From Pararhizobium sp. A13 (lineage in GTDB: Bacteria; Pseudomonadota; Alphaproteobacteria; Rhizobiales; Rhizobiaceae): 64,000 nt of DNA. Location: contig NZ_CP149510.1 of assembly GCF_040126305.1 (NCBI RefSeq), positions 1,189,001-1,253,000 on the forward strand. Direction: 5' to 3'. Every line of letters begins with the position of its first letter. Position 1 is the stretch's first letter. Below are positions 55,263 to 64,000 of the stretch, piece by piece. The translations under genes and the position numbers were made by a program. Under the pieces are notes generated by a model. The model worked only from the letters and a program-made list of their open reading frames with translations, was not told where the DNA came from and did not search any database.

Positions 55263-56174
55263 TCAGGCCCTGGCTGCCTGGTTCTGGCCGATCTTGTCCT
55301 GCGTCTTCGTATCGAAGTCGGAGGCGTCGTGGCGCTCGTGCAGCTGCTCGAATGGTTCGCCAGACAGGCGGTTGACCATGCGGCCGCGCTTCACGGCGGG
55401 ACGATTCGCGATTTCAGCGGTCCAGCGCTGGACGTGTCTGTAGCTCTGAACGTCGAGGAAAGTGCCGGAATCGCCATACTGCTTGCCCAGCGCCAGGTTG
55501 CCGTACCAGGGCCAGATGGCGATGTCGGCAATGGAGTATTCCGACCCGGCCATGTAGCGATTGTCGGCGAGGTGCCGGTCGAGCACGTCGAGCTGGCGCT
55601 TCACTTCCATGGCAAAGCGATCGATCGCATATTGGATTTGCATCGGCGCATAGGCATAGAAATGACCGAAGCCGCCGCCGAGATAGGGCGCCGATCCCAT
55701 CTGCCAGAACAGCCAGTTCATCGCTTCGGTGCGCGCCTTGTGATCCCCAGGCAGGAAGGCGTCAAACTTGTTGGCCAGATAAAGCAGGATCGAGCCGCTT
55801 TCGAAGACGCGGGTCGGTTCCGGCGTGGAATGGTCCATCAGGGCCGGGATCTTTGAGTTCGGGTTGACGTCGACGAAGCCGGAGCCGAACTGGTCGCCAT
55901 CGCCGATCTTGATCAGCCAGGCGTCGTATTCCGCGCCCTTGTGGCCTAGAGCCAACAGCTCCTCCAGCATGATGGTGACCTTCACGCCGTTCGGCGTCCC
56001 CAGAGAATAGAGCTGCAACGGATGCGTGCCGACCGGCAGTTCCTTGTCATGCGTCGGGCCGGCGATGGGGCGGTTGATATTGGCGAACGCGCCGCCATTG
56101 GCTTTCTCCCATGTCCAGACCTTGGGGACTTCGTAGCCGGCGGGAAAGTTATCGGCAGGGGATTTTTCGGTCAT
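55263..56174 (-). CDS. Glutathione S-transferase family protein (YghU/YfcG-like)
   Basis: 303 residues. N-terminal thioredoxin fold (QLYSLGTPNGVKVTIMLEEL) with the glutathione-contacting motif NPNSKIPALMDHST and ESGSILLYLANK, and a helical C-terminal domain (SEYSIADIAIWPWYGNLALG). The unusually long N-terminal segment before the domain is typical of the YghU group, which reduces disulphides with glutathione. The start at 56174 gives this N-terminus. It is encoded between pccB and pccA, as part of the same minus-strand run. Confidence 0.85.
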   Translation of the reverse strand: MTEKSPADNFPAGYEVPKVWTWEKANGGAFANINRPIAGPTHDKELPVGTHPLQLYSLGTPNGVKVTIMLEELLALGHKGAEYDAWLIKIGDGDQFGSGFVDVNPNSKIPALMDHSTPEPTRVFESGSILLYLANKFDAFLPGDHKARTEAMNWLFWQMGSAPYLGGGFGHFYAYAPMQIQYAIDRFAMEVKRQLDVLDRHLADNRYMAGSEYSIADIAIWPWYGNLALGKQYGDSGTFLDVQSYRHVQRWTAEIANRPAVKRGRMVNRLSGEPFEQLHERHDASDFDTKTQDKIGQNQAARA

Positions 56175-56259
56175 GAAACTGTCCTTGTTATTGACATGCG
56201 CGCTCCAAGGGTGAGCGCGTGTCAAGCATATGGGTAGCCGGCGGCCGCATTGAAGCCCA

Positions 56260-57792
56260 TCACAACGGGATCGTATCGTGCTTGCGCCACAGCTGCTCCT
56301 TGCGCTTGTTCCGCAGCGAAGCGAAGGCGCGGGCGATGCGGCGGCGCGACGAGTGCGGCATGATCACCTCGTCGATGAAGCCGCGTTCGGCGGCGACGAA
56401 GGGGTTGGCGAAGCGGGTCTCGTATTCCGCGGTGCGGGCGGCGATCTTTTCCGGGTCGTCGAGTTCGGAGCGGTAGAGGATCTCGGTGGCGCCCTTGGCG
56501 CCCATCACGGCGATCTCTGCGGTTGGCCAGGCATAGTTGACGTCGGCGCCGATGTGCTTGGAGGCCATGACGTCATAGGCGCCGCCATAGGCCTTGCGGG
56601 TGATCAGCGTCACCATCGGCACGGTCGCCTGGCTATAGGCGAAGAGCAGCTTGGCGCCGTGCTTGATGACGCCGCCATATTCCTGCGCGACGCCGGGCAG
56701 GAAGCCGGGAACGTCGACCAGGGTCAAAAGCGGGATCGAGAAGGCGTCGCAGAAGCGGACGAAACGGGCGGCCTTGCGCGAACTGTCGATGTCGAGGCAG
56801 CCGGCCAGCACCATCGGCTGGTTGGCGACGACGCCGACCGTTTCGCCTTCCAGCCGGATGAACCCGGTGATGATGTTTTTCGCGAAATTCTCCTGCAGTT
56901 CGAAGAAATCGCCTTCATCGGCGATGGCATGGATGAGCTCCTTCATGTCGTAGGGCTTGGCTGATGAGTCGGGGATCAGCGTGTCGAGCCGCATCTCGAT
57001 GCGGGCCGGATCGTCGTGGAACGGGCGCACCGGCGGCTTCTCGCGGTTGTTGAGCGGCAGGAAATCGAACAGCAACCTCACCTGCTCGAGCGTCTCGATG
57101 TCGTTCTCATAGGCCGCATCGGCGACCGACGACTTCCTGGTATGGGTGCCGGCGCCGCCCAGTTCTTCCGCCGTGACGATCTCGTTGGTGACGGTCTTCA
57201 CCACGTCGGGGCCGGTGACGAACATGTAGGAGGAGTCGCGCACCATGAAGATGAAGTCGGTCATCGCAGGCGAATAGACGGCGCCGCCGGCGCAAGGCCC
57301 CATGATGACGGAGATCTGCGGGATGACACCGGAGGCCTCGGCATTGCGGCGGAAGACCTCGGCATAGCCGGCAAGCGAAGCGACACCTTCCTGGATACGG
57401 GCGCCGCCCGAATCGTTGAGGCCGATGACCGGCGCCCCGTTGCGCACGGCCATGTCCATGATCTTGCAGATTTTTTGCGCGTGGGTTTCCGACAGCGAGC
57501 CGCCGAGCACGGTGAAATCCTGCGAGAAGACGTAAACCTGGCGGCCGTTGATCGTGCCCCAGCCGGTGACGACGCCGTCGCCTGCAACCTTTTGGCTTTC
57601 CATACCGAAATCGACGGCGCGGTGGGTGACGTACATGTCGTATTCTTCGAAGGAGCCTTCGTCGAGCAGCACCTCGATGCGCTCGCGCGCCGTGAGCTTG
57701 CCCTTGGCATGCTGGGCGTCGATACGCTTCTGTCCTCCGCCGAGCCGTGCCTCGGCGCGGCGTGATTCCACTTCCGCAAGAATGGCGCGCAT
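56260..57792 (-). CDS. pccB: Propionyl-CoA carboxylase beta subunit
   Basis: 510 residues, the carboxyltransferase subunit. The CoA-binding oxyanion-hole segment [20 protein letters not shown] and the biotin-side [20 protein letters not shown] are visible, with [20 protein letters not shown] and [20 protein letters not shown]. It pairs with PccA in the same locus. Start 57792 is the first ATG giving the family's N-terminus; the frame to 58047 runs through the divergent promoter. It is controlled, by inference, from the TTTGCAAA array upstream. Confidence 0.95.
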   Translation of the reverse strand: MRAILAEVESRRAEARLGGGQKRIDAQHAKGKLTARERIEVLLDEGSFEEYDMYVTHRAVDFGMESQKVAGDGVVTGWGTINGRQVYVFSQDFTVLGGSLSETHAQKICKIMDMAVRNGAPVIGLNDSGGARIQEGVASLAGYAEVFRRNAEASGVIPQISVIMGPCAGGAVYSPAMTDFIFMVRDSSYMFVTGPDVVKTVTNEIVTAEELGGAGTHTRKSSVADAAYENDIETLEQVRLLFDFLPLNNREKPPVRPFHDDPARIEMRLDTLIPDSSAKPYDMKELIHAIADEGDFFELQENFAKNIITGFIRLEGETVGVVANQPMVLAGCLDIDSSRKAARFVRFCDAFSIPLLTLVDVPGFLPGVAQEYGGVIKHGAKLLFAYSQATVPMVTLITRKAYGGAYDVMASKHIGADVNYAWPTAEIAVMGAKGATEILYRSELDDPEKIAARTAEYETRFANPFVAAERGFIDEVIMPHSSRRRIARAFASLRNKRKEQLWRKHDTIPL

Positions 57793-57897
57793 CGCGTGTT
57801 CCCCCTCGTGCCCAGCTTCTCCGGCTGCCCTGTTCGAGGCTATTGTGACCGGATTTCTCCCTCTCGCAATAGCCGGCAAAGCATCGAAAAAAAACCT

Positions 57898-57958
57898 TTG
57901 ATCATGTGCAAATGCAGAATATACAAATTTGCAAATTGTAAATTGCGAATTTGCGAAA
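57898..57958. promoter_or_regulatory. TTTGCAAA-type operator array in the scfR/pccB promoter
   Basis: Sites TTTGCAAA (57928-57935), ATTGCGAA (57942-57949) and TTTGCGAA (57950-57957), the last ending just before the ATG of the regulator gene (57959). Candidate -35 TTGATC (57898) and -10 TATACA (57920) lie 16 nt apart on the plus strand. The PccR regulator of Rhodobacter sphaeroides binds a direct pair TTTGCAAA-N4-TTTGCAAA. The spacing here differs, so this is a candidate only. Confidence 0.6.
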
Positions 57959-59368
57959 ATGGCGATCGGAAAACTTTTCATCGGCCGGAAGGTGCGTGCG
58001 CTGCGCGAAACGAGCCGCGCGACCCAGGCGCAATTTGCCGAGCGCATCGGTATCTCGACCAGCTATCTCAACCAGATCGAGAACAATCAGCGGCCGGTAT
58101 CCGCTTCCGTGCTCCTGGCGCTGGCGGAGAAGTTCCAGATCAGCATCGCCGATCTTTCCTCCGGTGAGGGTGACCGGCTGCTTTCGGCACTTTCGGAGGC
58201 GCTCTCGGACCCGCTGTTCGAGACCTATACGCCCAGCCTTCAGGAACTGAAGCTGGTGACACAGAACGCCCCCGGTCTCGCCCACGCGCTGATTGCGGTC
58301 CATCAGGCCTATCGCCGCAACAGCGAGCAGCTTGCCAGCTTCGACGATGCGCGCGGGGCGGCTCTGACGGAGACGACACCCTATGAGGAGGTAAGGGATT
58401 TCTTCCACTTCGTCGACAATTACATCCACGACATCGACGTCTCGGCAGAGCGGCTGGCCGCGGCCCTCGGAATTGGCGAAGGCGACAGCCATGGGCTGAT
58501 GTCGGCCTATATCGAGCGGCAGCATGGGGTGCGGATCGTGCGCGGCGCGCCCGACAGTGACGAGCTGCGCCGCTATGATCCGAAGTCGCGCATCCTGACG
58601 CTCAACCCCTATGCTCCGGCGCCGACGCGCGATTTCCAGATCGCCCTGCAGATCGCCCAGTTGCATGCCGGCAAGGAGATCGACGCGGTGGCGGCGGCTG
58701 CCGGCTTCCGCACCGAGGAAGCCTACGAGATCTGTCGCATCGGCCTGCAGAACTATTTCGCCGGTGCCTTGGTTTTGCCCTATCAGTCCTTCCTCGTCGC
58801 GGCGCGCGAGTTGCGGCATGACCTCGAACTGCTGGCGGCGCGTTTCGGCGCCTCGCTGGAGCAGGTGTGTCACAGGCTTTCGACGCTGCAGCGGCCGGGT
58901 GCCAAGGGCATCCCGATCTTCTTCGCCCGCATCGACCGCGCCGGCAACATCACCAAGCGGCACAGCGCCGCCAAGCTGCAGTTCGCGCGTTTCGGCGCTG
59001 CTTGCCCGCTCTGGAACGTGCACCAGGCCTTTGAAATGCCGGGGCGGATGATCCGTCAGCTGGCGGAAACGCCCGACGGCATGCGCTACCTCTGTCTGGC
59101 GACGCAGGTGACGAAGGGTGGCGGCAGTTTCGGCACGCCGAGGCCGAGCTATGCGATCGCGCTCGGCTGCGACATTTCCGATGCGCACAGTTTCATCTAT
59201 GCCGACGGGCTGGACATGAGCAATCGCGCAGCCTTCGATCCGATCGGCATTTCCTGCCGCATCTGTGAACGCACGAAGTGCACCAGCCGCGCCGTGCCGC
59301 CGCTGAAGCGCAAGCTCATCGTCGATCACACGGTGCGCGGCCCACTTCCCTACCGGATCGCGGATTGA
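57959..59368 (+). CDS. ScfR/PccR-type regulator of propionyl-CoA genes
   Basis: 469 residues. N-terminal XRE-type helix-turn-helix ([20 protein letters not shown] then [20 protein letters not shown]), a central IrrE-like metallopeptidase-type domain ([20 protein letters not shown]), and a C-terminal ligand domain with a Cys cluster [12 protein letters not shown]. This is the short-chain fatty acyl-CoA regulator family (RamB, PccR). It is divergent from pccB, so control of that operon is likely. The start at 57959 has no SD and overlaps the last operator site, which suggests autoregulation; the frame to 57929 is open but unsupported. Confidence 0.9.
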   Translation: MAIGKLFIGRKVRALRETSRATQAQFAERIGISTSYLNQIENNQRPVSASVLLALAEKFQISIADLSSGEGDRLLSALSEALSDPLFETYTPSLQELKLVTQNAPGLAHALIAVHQAYRRNSEQLASFDDARGAALTETTPYEEVRDFFHFVDNYIHDIDVSAERLAAALGIGEGDSHGLMSAYIERQHGVRIVRGAPDSDELRRYDPKSRILTLNPYAPAPTRDFQIALQIAQLHAGKEIDAVAAAAGFRTEEAYEICRIGLQNYFAGALVLPYQSFLVAARELRHDLELLAARFGASLEQVCHRLSTLQRPGAKGIPIFFARIDRAGNITKRHSAAKLQFARFGAACPLWNVHQAFEMPGRMIRQLAETPDGMRYLCLATQVTKGGGSFGTPRPSYAIALGCDISDAHSFIYADGLDMSNRAAFDPIGISCRICERTKCTSRAVPPLKRKLIVDHTVRGPLPYRIAD

Positions 59369-59386
59369 GGAAACAATTCCCTGCCG

Positions 59387-60499
59387 CTATTCCAGCCGCC
59401 GCCGAAACAGCCAGGCGGCAGCGCTCAAGGTAACGGCGGCGATCAAGCAGAGTGGGATCGTCTGGTGTACGACCTCGGCAAGGCCGATATCCTTGAGGAA
59501 GACGCCCTTCACGATGATCAGGAAGTAGCGCAGCGGGTTGACCAGCGTCACCGGCTGCAGCCAGTCCGGCATGTTCTCGATCGGCGTCGCGAAGCCGGAG
59601 AGCAGCATGGCCGGCACCATGAACAGGAAGGCGCCGAGGATGGCCTGCTGCTGCGTCATCGAGAGCGCCGAGATGAACAGGCCGATGCCGACCACCGACG
59701 CAAGATAGAAGATGCCGCTGCCATAGAGCAAGAACAGCGATCCCCGGAGCGGCAGACCGAAGATGAAGATGGCCGCCAGGATATAGAGGGTGATGTGAAA
59801 GAGGCCGATCATCATCGGCGGCAGGAGCTTGCCGATCAGGATTTCATGCACGCGCAGCGGCGAGACCATCAGCTGGTCGAAGGTGCCGAGTTCGCGTTCG
59901 CGGGCAATCGACAGGGCTGTCACGATCAGGCCGATCAGGAGCGCGATGCTGGCGATCAGGTTCGGCACCATGAACCATTGATAGGTGAGGTTCGGATTGA
60001 ACCAGTTGCGCGGAATGGTCGAGATCGAGCGGGCCGCGGACCGTTTGCCGGCCGGCGTCTCGGCGGCAAGTCCGCCGGCGATCTGGGTCAGGTATCCGGA
60101 GACGATCTGCGAGGCGTTGGAGCGACGCCCATCGAGGATGATCTGCAGATCGACCGGCGTTCCCGCCTCGATGCCGCGGGAGAAATCCGGGCCGATCTCG
60201 ACGGCGGCAATGACATCCTGGCCGTCGATCGCCTCGTGGATCTGTTGCGGATTGGCGGCGATCTCGATCTTCCGGAAGGTTGGCGAACCGTCGATGCGCT
60301 CGACCAGTTCCTGTCCCCAATGGCCTGAGTCGCGGTTGAGGATCATGACGTCGACATTGCGCACCTCGAGCGTTGCCGCATAAGAGAAGACGAGGAGCTG
60401 GATGAGGGGCGGGCCGATCAGGATGGCGCGGCCCTTCGGGTCGCGCAACACCGCCAGCAGTTCCTTGACGATCAGGGCCCGAAGCCGCGTCCACCACAT
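59387..60499 (-). CDS. ABC-2 type export permease 2 (YbhR-like)
   Basis: 370 residues. N-terminal membrane segment (ILIGPPLIQLLVFSYAATLE), a periplasmic domain of about 140 residues, then five membrane segments, with ELGTFDQLMVSPLRVHEILI the coupling helix of ABC-2 proteins. The last gene in the operon. Its start overlaps the stop of the upstream permease by one base (TGATG). Pairing with the first permease in a heterodimer is expected. Substrate unknown. Confidence 0.9.
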   Translation of the reverse strand: MWWTRLRALIVKELLAVLRDPKGRAILIGPPLIQLLVFSYAATLEVRNVDVMILNRDSGHWGQELVERIDGSPTFRKIEIAANPQQIHEAIDGQDVIAAVEIGPDFSRGIEAGTPVDLQIILDGRRSNASQIVSGYLTQIAGGLAAETPAGKRSAARSISTIPRNWFNPNLTYQWFMVPNLIASIALLIGLIVTALSIARERELGTFDQLMVSPLRVHEILIGKLLPPMMIGLFHITLYILAAIFIFGLPLRGSLFLLYGSGIFYLASVVGIGLFISALSMTQQQAILGAFLFMVPAMLLSGFATPIENMPDWLQPVTLVNPLRYFLIIVKGVFLKDIGLAEVVHQTIPLCLIAAVTLSAAAWLFRRRLE

Positions 60500-61626
60500 C
60501 AGCCGATCCTCTTCCTTGTGCTGCGGGCGGCGAGCATGAAGAACACAGCGCCGATCGTGAGCATGACGGCGATCGAATGCAGAAACATCGGCCAGATATC
60601 GCCGGCGAGGAACACGGTCTGCAGGCTCGGGATCAGGTAGCGCGCCGGCACGATGAAGGTGATCCACTGGATGACATCAGGCATGGAATTGATCTCGAAC
60701 AGAAAGCCGGAGAGCAGGAAAGCCGGCAGGAAGGCGGTGATCAGCGCCAGTTGCGAGGCGAGGAACTGGTTCTTTGTCGCCGCGGAGATCAGCAGCCCCT
60801 GGCCTAGCGCCGGAATGAGGAAGGTCGCCGACAGGGCGTAGAGCGCGACGACCGAGCCGCGGAAGGGCACTCCGAACAGGAAGACGGCGAGCAGCACGCA
60901 GAGCGTCATCGCCGCAAGGCCAAGCAGGAAATAGGGAAAGATCTTGCCGATCAAGAGCTCGACCGCCGTCACCGGCGTCGCCATCATCGCCTCCATCGTG
61001 CCGCGCTCCCATTCGCGGGCGACCACCAGCGAGGTGAGGAGCGTGCCGACCAGCGTCATGACGATGGCGATCGAGCCGGGGACGAGGAAATAGCGGCTGG
61101 TGAGCTCCGGATTGAACCAGAACCGCTGTTCGATGGAGACGGCGGGCGCACCCTCGGCCATCAGTGCCTGCCGCTGGCGCTCCCAATTGGCGATGGTGCC
61201 CTGCGCATAGTTCTGGACGAAATTCGCCGTGTTCGGCTCGGAGCCGTCGACGATCACCTGCACCTGCGGGTGGTTGCCGGCGGCATAGTCGGTGGTGAAA
61301 CTGGCGGGGATGACGAGAATGCCCCGAATGCGGCCATTGACCAGATCCTCCTCGAAAACGCGCCGGTCGCGGCCGGTGGCAACGGTGAAATAACGCGACG
61401 CCTCGAAGCTAGCGGCAAGGCTCTGGGTGAGCGGCGTGGTTTCCTCCATGACGAGGCCGACGCGCGTGCGGGTCGTGTCGAGCGAGACGCCATAACCGAA
61501 CAGGAAGAGCAGGATCAAAGGCAGCACGAAGGCGATCAGCGTCGTGCTGGGGTCCCGCACGGCCTGATAGCTCTCCTTGCGCACGAGCGCCGCGAAGCGC
61601 CTGATCCTGTCCGGTGTCGAGCTCAT
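60499..61626 (-). CDS. ABC-2 type export permease 1 (YbhS-like)
   Basis: 375 residues with the same layout as its neighbour: N-terminal membrane segment (LIAFVLPLILLFLFGYGVSL), extracytoplasmic domain, five further segments and the coupling motif EWERGTMEAMMATPVTAVEL. The start overlaps the ATPase gene stop by 4 nt. Together with the ATPase and the HlyD-type protein it forms a four-gene export system like YbhGFSR, which can export cations, dyes and drugs in E. coli. Confidence 0.9.
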   Translation of the reverse strand: MSSTPDRIRRFAALVRKESYQAVRDPSTTLIAFVLPLILLFLFGYGVSLDTTRTRVGLVMEETTPLTQSLAASFEASRYFTVATGRDRRVFEEDLVNGRIRGILVIPASFTTDYAAGNHPQVQVIVDGSEPNTANFVQNYAQGTIANWERQRQALMAEGAPAVSIEQRFWFNPELTSRYFLVPGSIAIVMTLVGTLLTSLVVAREWERGTMEAMMATPVTAVELLIGKIFPYFLLGLAAMTLCVLLAVFLFGVPFRGSVVALYALSATFLIPALGQGLLISAATKNQFLASQLALITAFLPAFLLSGFLFEINSMPDVIQWITFIVPARYLIPSLQTVFLAGDIWPMFLHSIAVMLTIGAVFFMLAARSTRKRIG

Positions 61627-63365
61627 GCCGCTTGCCTCGTTTCGGCTTCGGATTGGCGGATGAGCGCGATGAAGGCGTCCTCCATGGTCGGATCGGGCTG
61701 GTCGTCGGTGACGATACTCGCCTTCAGCTCATCTGGAGAGCCGAGCGCGATCGAGCGGCCGCGATAGATCAGCGAGATCCGGTCGCAATATTCGGCCTCC
61801 TCCATGAAATGGGTGGTGACGAGCACCGTGACGCCCTTCTCGACCAGTGCGTTGATATGCGTCCAGAATTCGCGCCGGGTGATCGGATCGACGCCGGAGG
61901 TGGGCTCGTCGAGGAACAGCGCCCGCGGCTCGTGCATGACGGCGCAGGCGAGCGCCAGCCGCTGCTTCAGGCCGAGCGGCAGGTCCTTGGACGATTGTCC
62001 GGCATGGCGGCCGAAATCGAAGATCTCGTTCATCAGGTGGACGCGGTCGCGCTTGCTCCGGCCGGAAAGGCCATAGACGCCGGCGAAGAAATCGAGGTTC
62101 TGGGCAATGCTGAGATCGCCATAGAGCGAGAATTTCTGCGCCATGTAGCCGAGCTGGTTGCGTGCGGAGGCGGCATCGCGGCGCAGGTCGAAGCCGGCGA
62201 CACGGCCTTCGCCGGCGGTCGGCTTCAGCAGGCCGCAGAGCATCTTGAAGGTCGTGGATTTGCCGGCGCCATTCGGCCCGAGCAGTCCAAAAATCTCGCC
62301 GCGCTGGATATCGAAGGTGATGCCGTCCGCGGCGGTGAAATCGCCGAAGCGTTTGGTCAGCCCCCTGGCCTCGATGACGGGGCGATCATCTGTTGCGGCC
62401 AGCGTCTGCTGCGCTTCAGCGAGTTTGGAGCGCCCGCCCGGCCCGCCGCCGAGCATGTCGACGAAGGCATCCTCGAAGCGCGGCGGGGCAGGGGCAGCCT
62501 TTGCGCCGTCTCCGGCGGATCGGAACGCCGGCACTGCACCTTCCCCGGCGACAATCCGCAAGGCCTCGCCCTGGATGACGCCGTCGATGATACCCTCTTC
62601 CTCCAAAAGCTTTGCCAGCACCTGCCGCTTGCGCCCGGAGACGCCGGAGACCCGGAACACCCGGTCCTCGACACGTGCGGTCATATCCGCCGGCTTGCCG
62701 GAAAACATGAGTTTTCCCTGATTGAGCAGCAGCACGCCGTCGCAGACTTCCGCCTCGTCGAGATAGGCGGTCGACCAGACGACGCCGATGCCTTCCTTCG
62801 TCAGGTCTTCGACCATCTTCCAGAGATCGCGGCGCGAGATCGGATCGACGCCGACACCCGGCTCGTCGAGCAGCAGCAGACGCGGTTTCTTCAGCAGCGC
62901 GCAGGCAAGCCCCAGCTTCTGCTTCATGCCGCCGGAGAGCTTACCCGCCAGCCGGCTGGTGAAGCGTTTGAGATCGGTGAAGGTCAGGAGTTCGTCGAAG
63001 GTCGCCGCCCGCTCATCCTTCGGCAGGCCGCGCAGGTCGGCATAGAGATCAAGGTTTTCCTGCACCGACAGGTCTTCGTAGAGCCCGAAGCGCTGCGGCA
63101 TGTAGCCGATGGCGGCCTGGATTGCGGCCGGGTTCCTGGCGGTGTCGAAGCCAAGCACGTCGACGCTGCCGCTGTCCGGCAGCATCAGGCCGGTCATCAG
63201 CCGGATGAGCGTCGTCTTGCCGGCGCCGTCGGGACCGACGAGCCCGGTGATCTCGCCGCCGAGGATCAAGCCGGACACGGCATCGAGCGCCGGCGGAGCG
63301 TCACCGAAGCGCTTCGTCACGTCCGACAGCCGGACCAGTTCGGTCTTGTCGGGGTGGGCGGTCAT
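61623..63365 (-). CDS. Fused double ABC ATPase (YbhF-like)
   Basis: 580 residues with two complete nucleotide-binding domains. First: Walker [20 protein letters not shown] signature ([17 protein letters not shown]), Walker [15 protein letters not shown]. Second: Walker [15 protein letters not shown], a signature region [15 protein letters not shown] (the LSGGQ site is weak in this half) and Walker [14 protein letters not shown]. The tandem arrangement is that of YbhF. The first domain begins after an N-terminal [18 protein letters not shown]. It overlaps the HlyD gene by 4 nt and the permease by 4 nt, so all four are co-translated. Confidence 0.93.
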   Translation of the reverse strand: MTAHPDKTELVRLSDVTKRFGDAPPALDAVSGLILGGEITGLVGPDGAGKTTLIRLMTGLMLPDSGSVDVLGFDTARNPAAIQAAIGYMPQRFGLYEDLSVQENLDLYADLRGLPKDERAATFDELLTFTDLKRFTSRLAGKLSGGMKQKLGLACALLKKPRLLLLDEPGVGVDPISRRDLWKMVEDLTKEGIGVVWSTAYLDEAEVCDGVLLLNQGKLMFSGKPADMTARVEDRVFRVSGVSGRKRQVLAKLLEEEGIIDGVIQGEALRIVAGEGAVPAFRSAGDGAKAAPAPPRFEDAFVDMLGGGPGGRSKLAEAQQTLAATDDRPVIEARGLTKRFGDFTAADGITFDIQRGEIFGLLGPNGAGKSTTFKMLCGLLKPTAGEGRVAGFDLRRDAASARNQLGYMAQKFSLYGDLSIAQNLDFFAGVYGLSGRSKRDRVHLMNEIFDFGRHAGQSSKDLPLGLKQRLALACAVMHEPRALFLDEPTSGVDPITRREFWTHINALVEKGVTVLVTTHFMEEAEYCDRISLIYRGRSIALGSPDELKASIVTDDQPDPTMEDAFIALIRQSEAETRQAA

Positions 63366-64000
63366 TGTCCCGCTGCCTCAGCCAAGGGAAGGTGGATGGT
63401 GACCGGCATGCCCTGGCGCAAATCCAGGCCCGGCTTGTCGATGACGATGCGCAGCCGGTAGACGAGGTCGGTCCGAAGCTCCGCCGTTTCCACCGATTTC
63501 GGGGTGAATTCGGCAACCGGCGACATGAAGCCGATCGTGCCGTCATAAGCGTCGTTCGGGCGGGTGTCGGACGTCACCTTCACCTTCATGCCGGGATGGA
63601 TGCGGCCGAGATCAGGTTCGGCAACATACGTGCGCACCCAGACCGGCTCCGTCAGCGACAGGACGAAGACGGTGTCCGCCGGCGCAACGATGGCACCGGT
63701 TTCGCGTACCCGCGAGAGGATGATGCCGTCATTCGGCGCACGCAGTTCAGTATCTTCCAGTGATGTGCGGGCCGAGGCCAGCGTCGCTTCCGCTGCCTGC
63801 AACTGCGCTGCGGCGGCGGCGATGTCTTCGGCGCGGGTCCCTTCCTCGATCAGGTTCAGCGCCTGCCTGGCGGCTTCCGCGCGCGCCGCCGCCATCGCCT
63901 TCGCAGCCGTTGCCTGGTCGAAAGCCGATTGCGAGATCGTGCCCCGCGGACGAAGCTGCTGGGCGCGAGTGAGTTCGAGCTCGGCATTCTGGAGTTCCGC
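63362..64000 (-). CDS. HlyD-type membrane fusion protein (YbhG-like), partial
   Basis: C-terminal 212 residues; the gene continues beyond the right edge, so no start can be given. Visible are the coiled-coil helices ([40 protein letters not shown]), the lipoyl-type region [20 protein letters not shown] and the beta barrel [20 protein letters not shown]. It would link the ABC permeases to an outer membrane channel or act as the periplasmic adaptor. The reading frame is continuous to the end of the window. Confidence 0.92.
   Translation of the reverse strand, partial: AELQNAELELTRAQQLRPRGTISQSAFDQATAAKAMAAARAEAARQALNLIEEGTRAEDIAAAAAQLQAAEATLASARTSLEDTELRAPNDGIILSRVRETGAIVAPADTVFVLSLTEPVWVRTYVAEPDLGRIHPGMKVKVTSDTRPNDAYDGTIGFMSPVAEFTPKSVETAELRTDLVYRLRIVIDKPGLDLRQGMPVTIHLPLAEAAGQ

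Overview
The window reads as a chromosomal segment of an alphaproteobacterium of the order Hyphomicrobiales, most likely family Rhizobiaceae (Rhizobium/Agrobacterium/Ensifer group). Supporting signs are the high-GC codon bias, an Irr-type Fur regulator divergent from fabA-fabB-fabI, the rbfA-truB-rpsO-pnp block, a FYDLN-acid protein beside tRNA-Ala and cmk-rpsA, a UDP-glucose dehydrogenase/UDP-glucuronate epimerase pair, a BTLCP transglutaminase-like protein and abundant palindromic intergenic elements. Species cannot be decided from the sequence alone.

Layout: 1-5.4 kb holds the 3' part of lepA, a ccdAB toxin-antitoxin pair with a palindromic operator candidate, a YegP-type protein, and a minus-strand run of a LysE exporter, a GFA-type zinc protein, a secreted pentapeptide-repeat protein and a class I glutamine amidotransferase. 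5.5-13.6 kb is the translation/RNA block: rbfA, an unknown overlapping gene, truB, an HWE/HisKA_2 sensor kinase, a secreted SH3b protein, rpsO, pnp and an RsmC-like methyltransferase. 14-19.4 kb has htpG, the unsaturated fatty acid operon fabA-fabB-fabI and divergent irr. 19.4-25.3 kb carries membrane and secreted proteins (TRIC-type channel, YdcF-like DUF218 protein, TMEM43-like protein, a FAH-family enzyme, a very acidic secreted protein, a BTLCP cysteine protease-like protein).

25.5-36.3 kb is a surface-polysaccharide locus on the minus strand: UDP-glucose dehydrogenase, UDP-glucuronate epimerase, a small secreted protein, an anchored unknown protein, an O-antigen ligase/polymerase, a PPP-family phosphatase, a Wzc/ExoP-like tyrosine autokinase, plus an OsmC protein and a GSCFA protein. 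No glycosyltransferase is present here, so the sugar chain must be assembled from genes elsewhere. 36.6-41.1 kb holds tRNA-Ala(GGC), the FYDLN protein, an M74/LAS-type peptidase, cmk and rpsA. 41-49.8 kb has two large unknown acidic proteins on either side of nadV, an RNase D-like exonuclease, a 2-hydroxyacid dehydrogenase and small hypothetical genes.

49.9-59.4 kb is a propionyl-CoA assimilation locus: pccB, a GST, a small unknown gene, pccA and methylmalonyl-CoA mutase on the minus strand, divergent from an ScfR/PccR-type regulator, with TTTGCAAA-like sites in the divergent promoter. This region also has three large palindromic elements. The last 4.6 kb is a YbhG-F-S-R type ABC export operon running off the right edge.

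The observations most worth following are: the same hairpin-plus-SD leader in front of two unrelated small genes (13.7 and 44.9 kb); an M74-like peptidase where aroA would be expected upstream of cmk; the two unknown proteins around nadV; the kinase/phosphatase/ligase polysaccharide cluster; and the conserved-looking PccR-type operator array.
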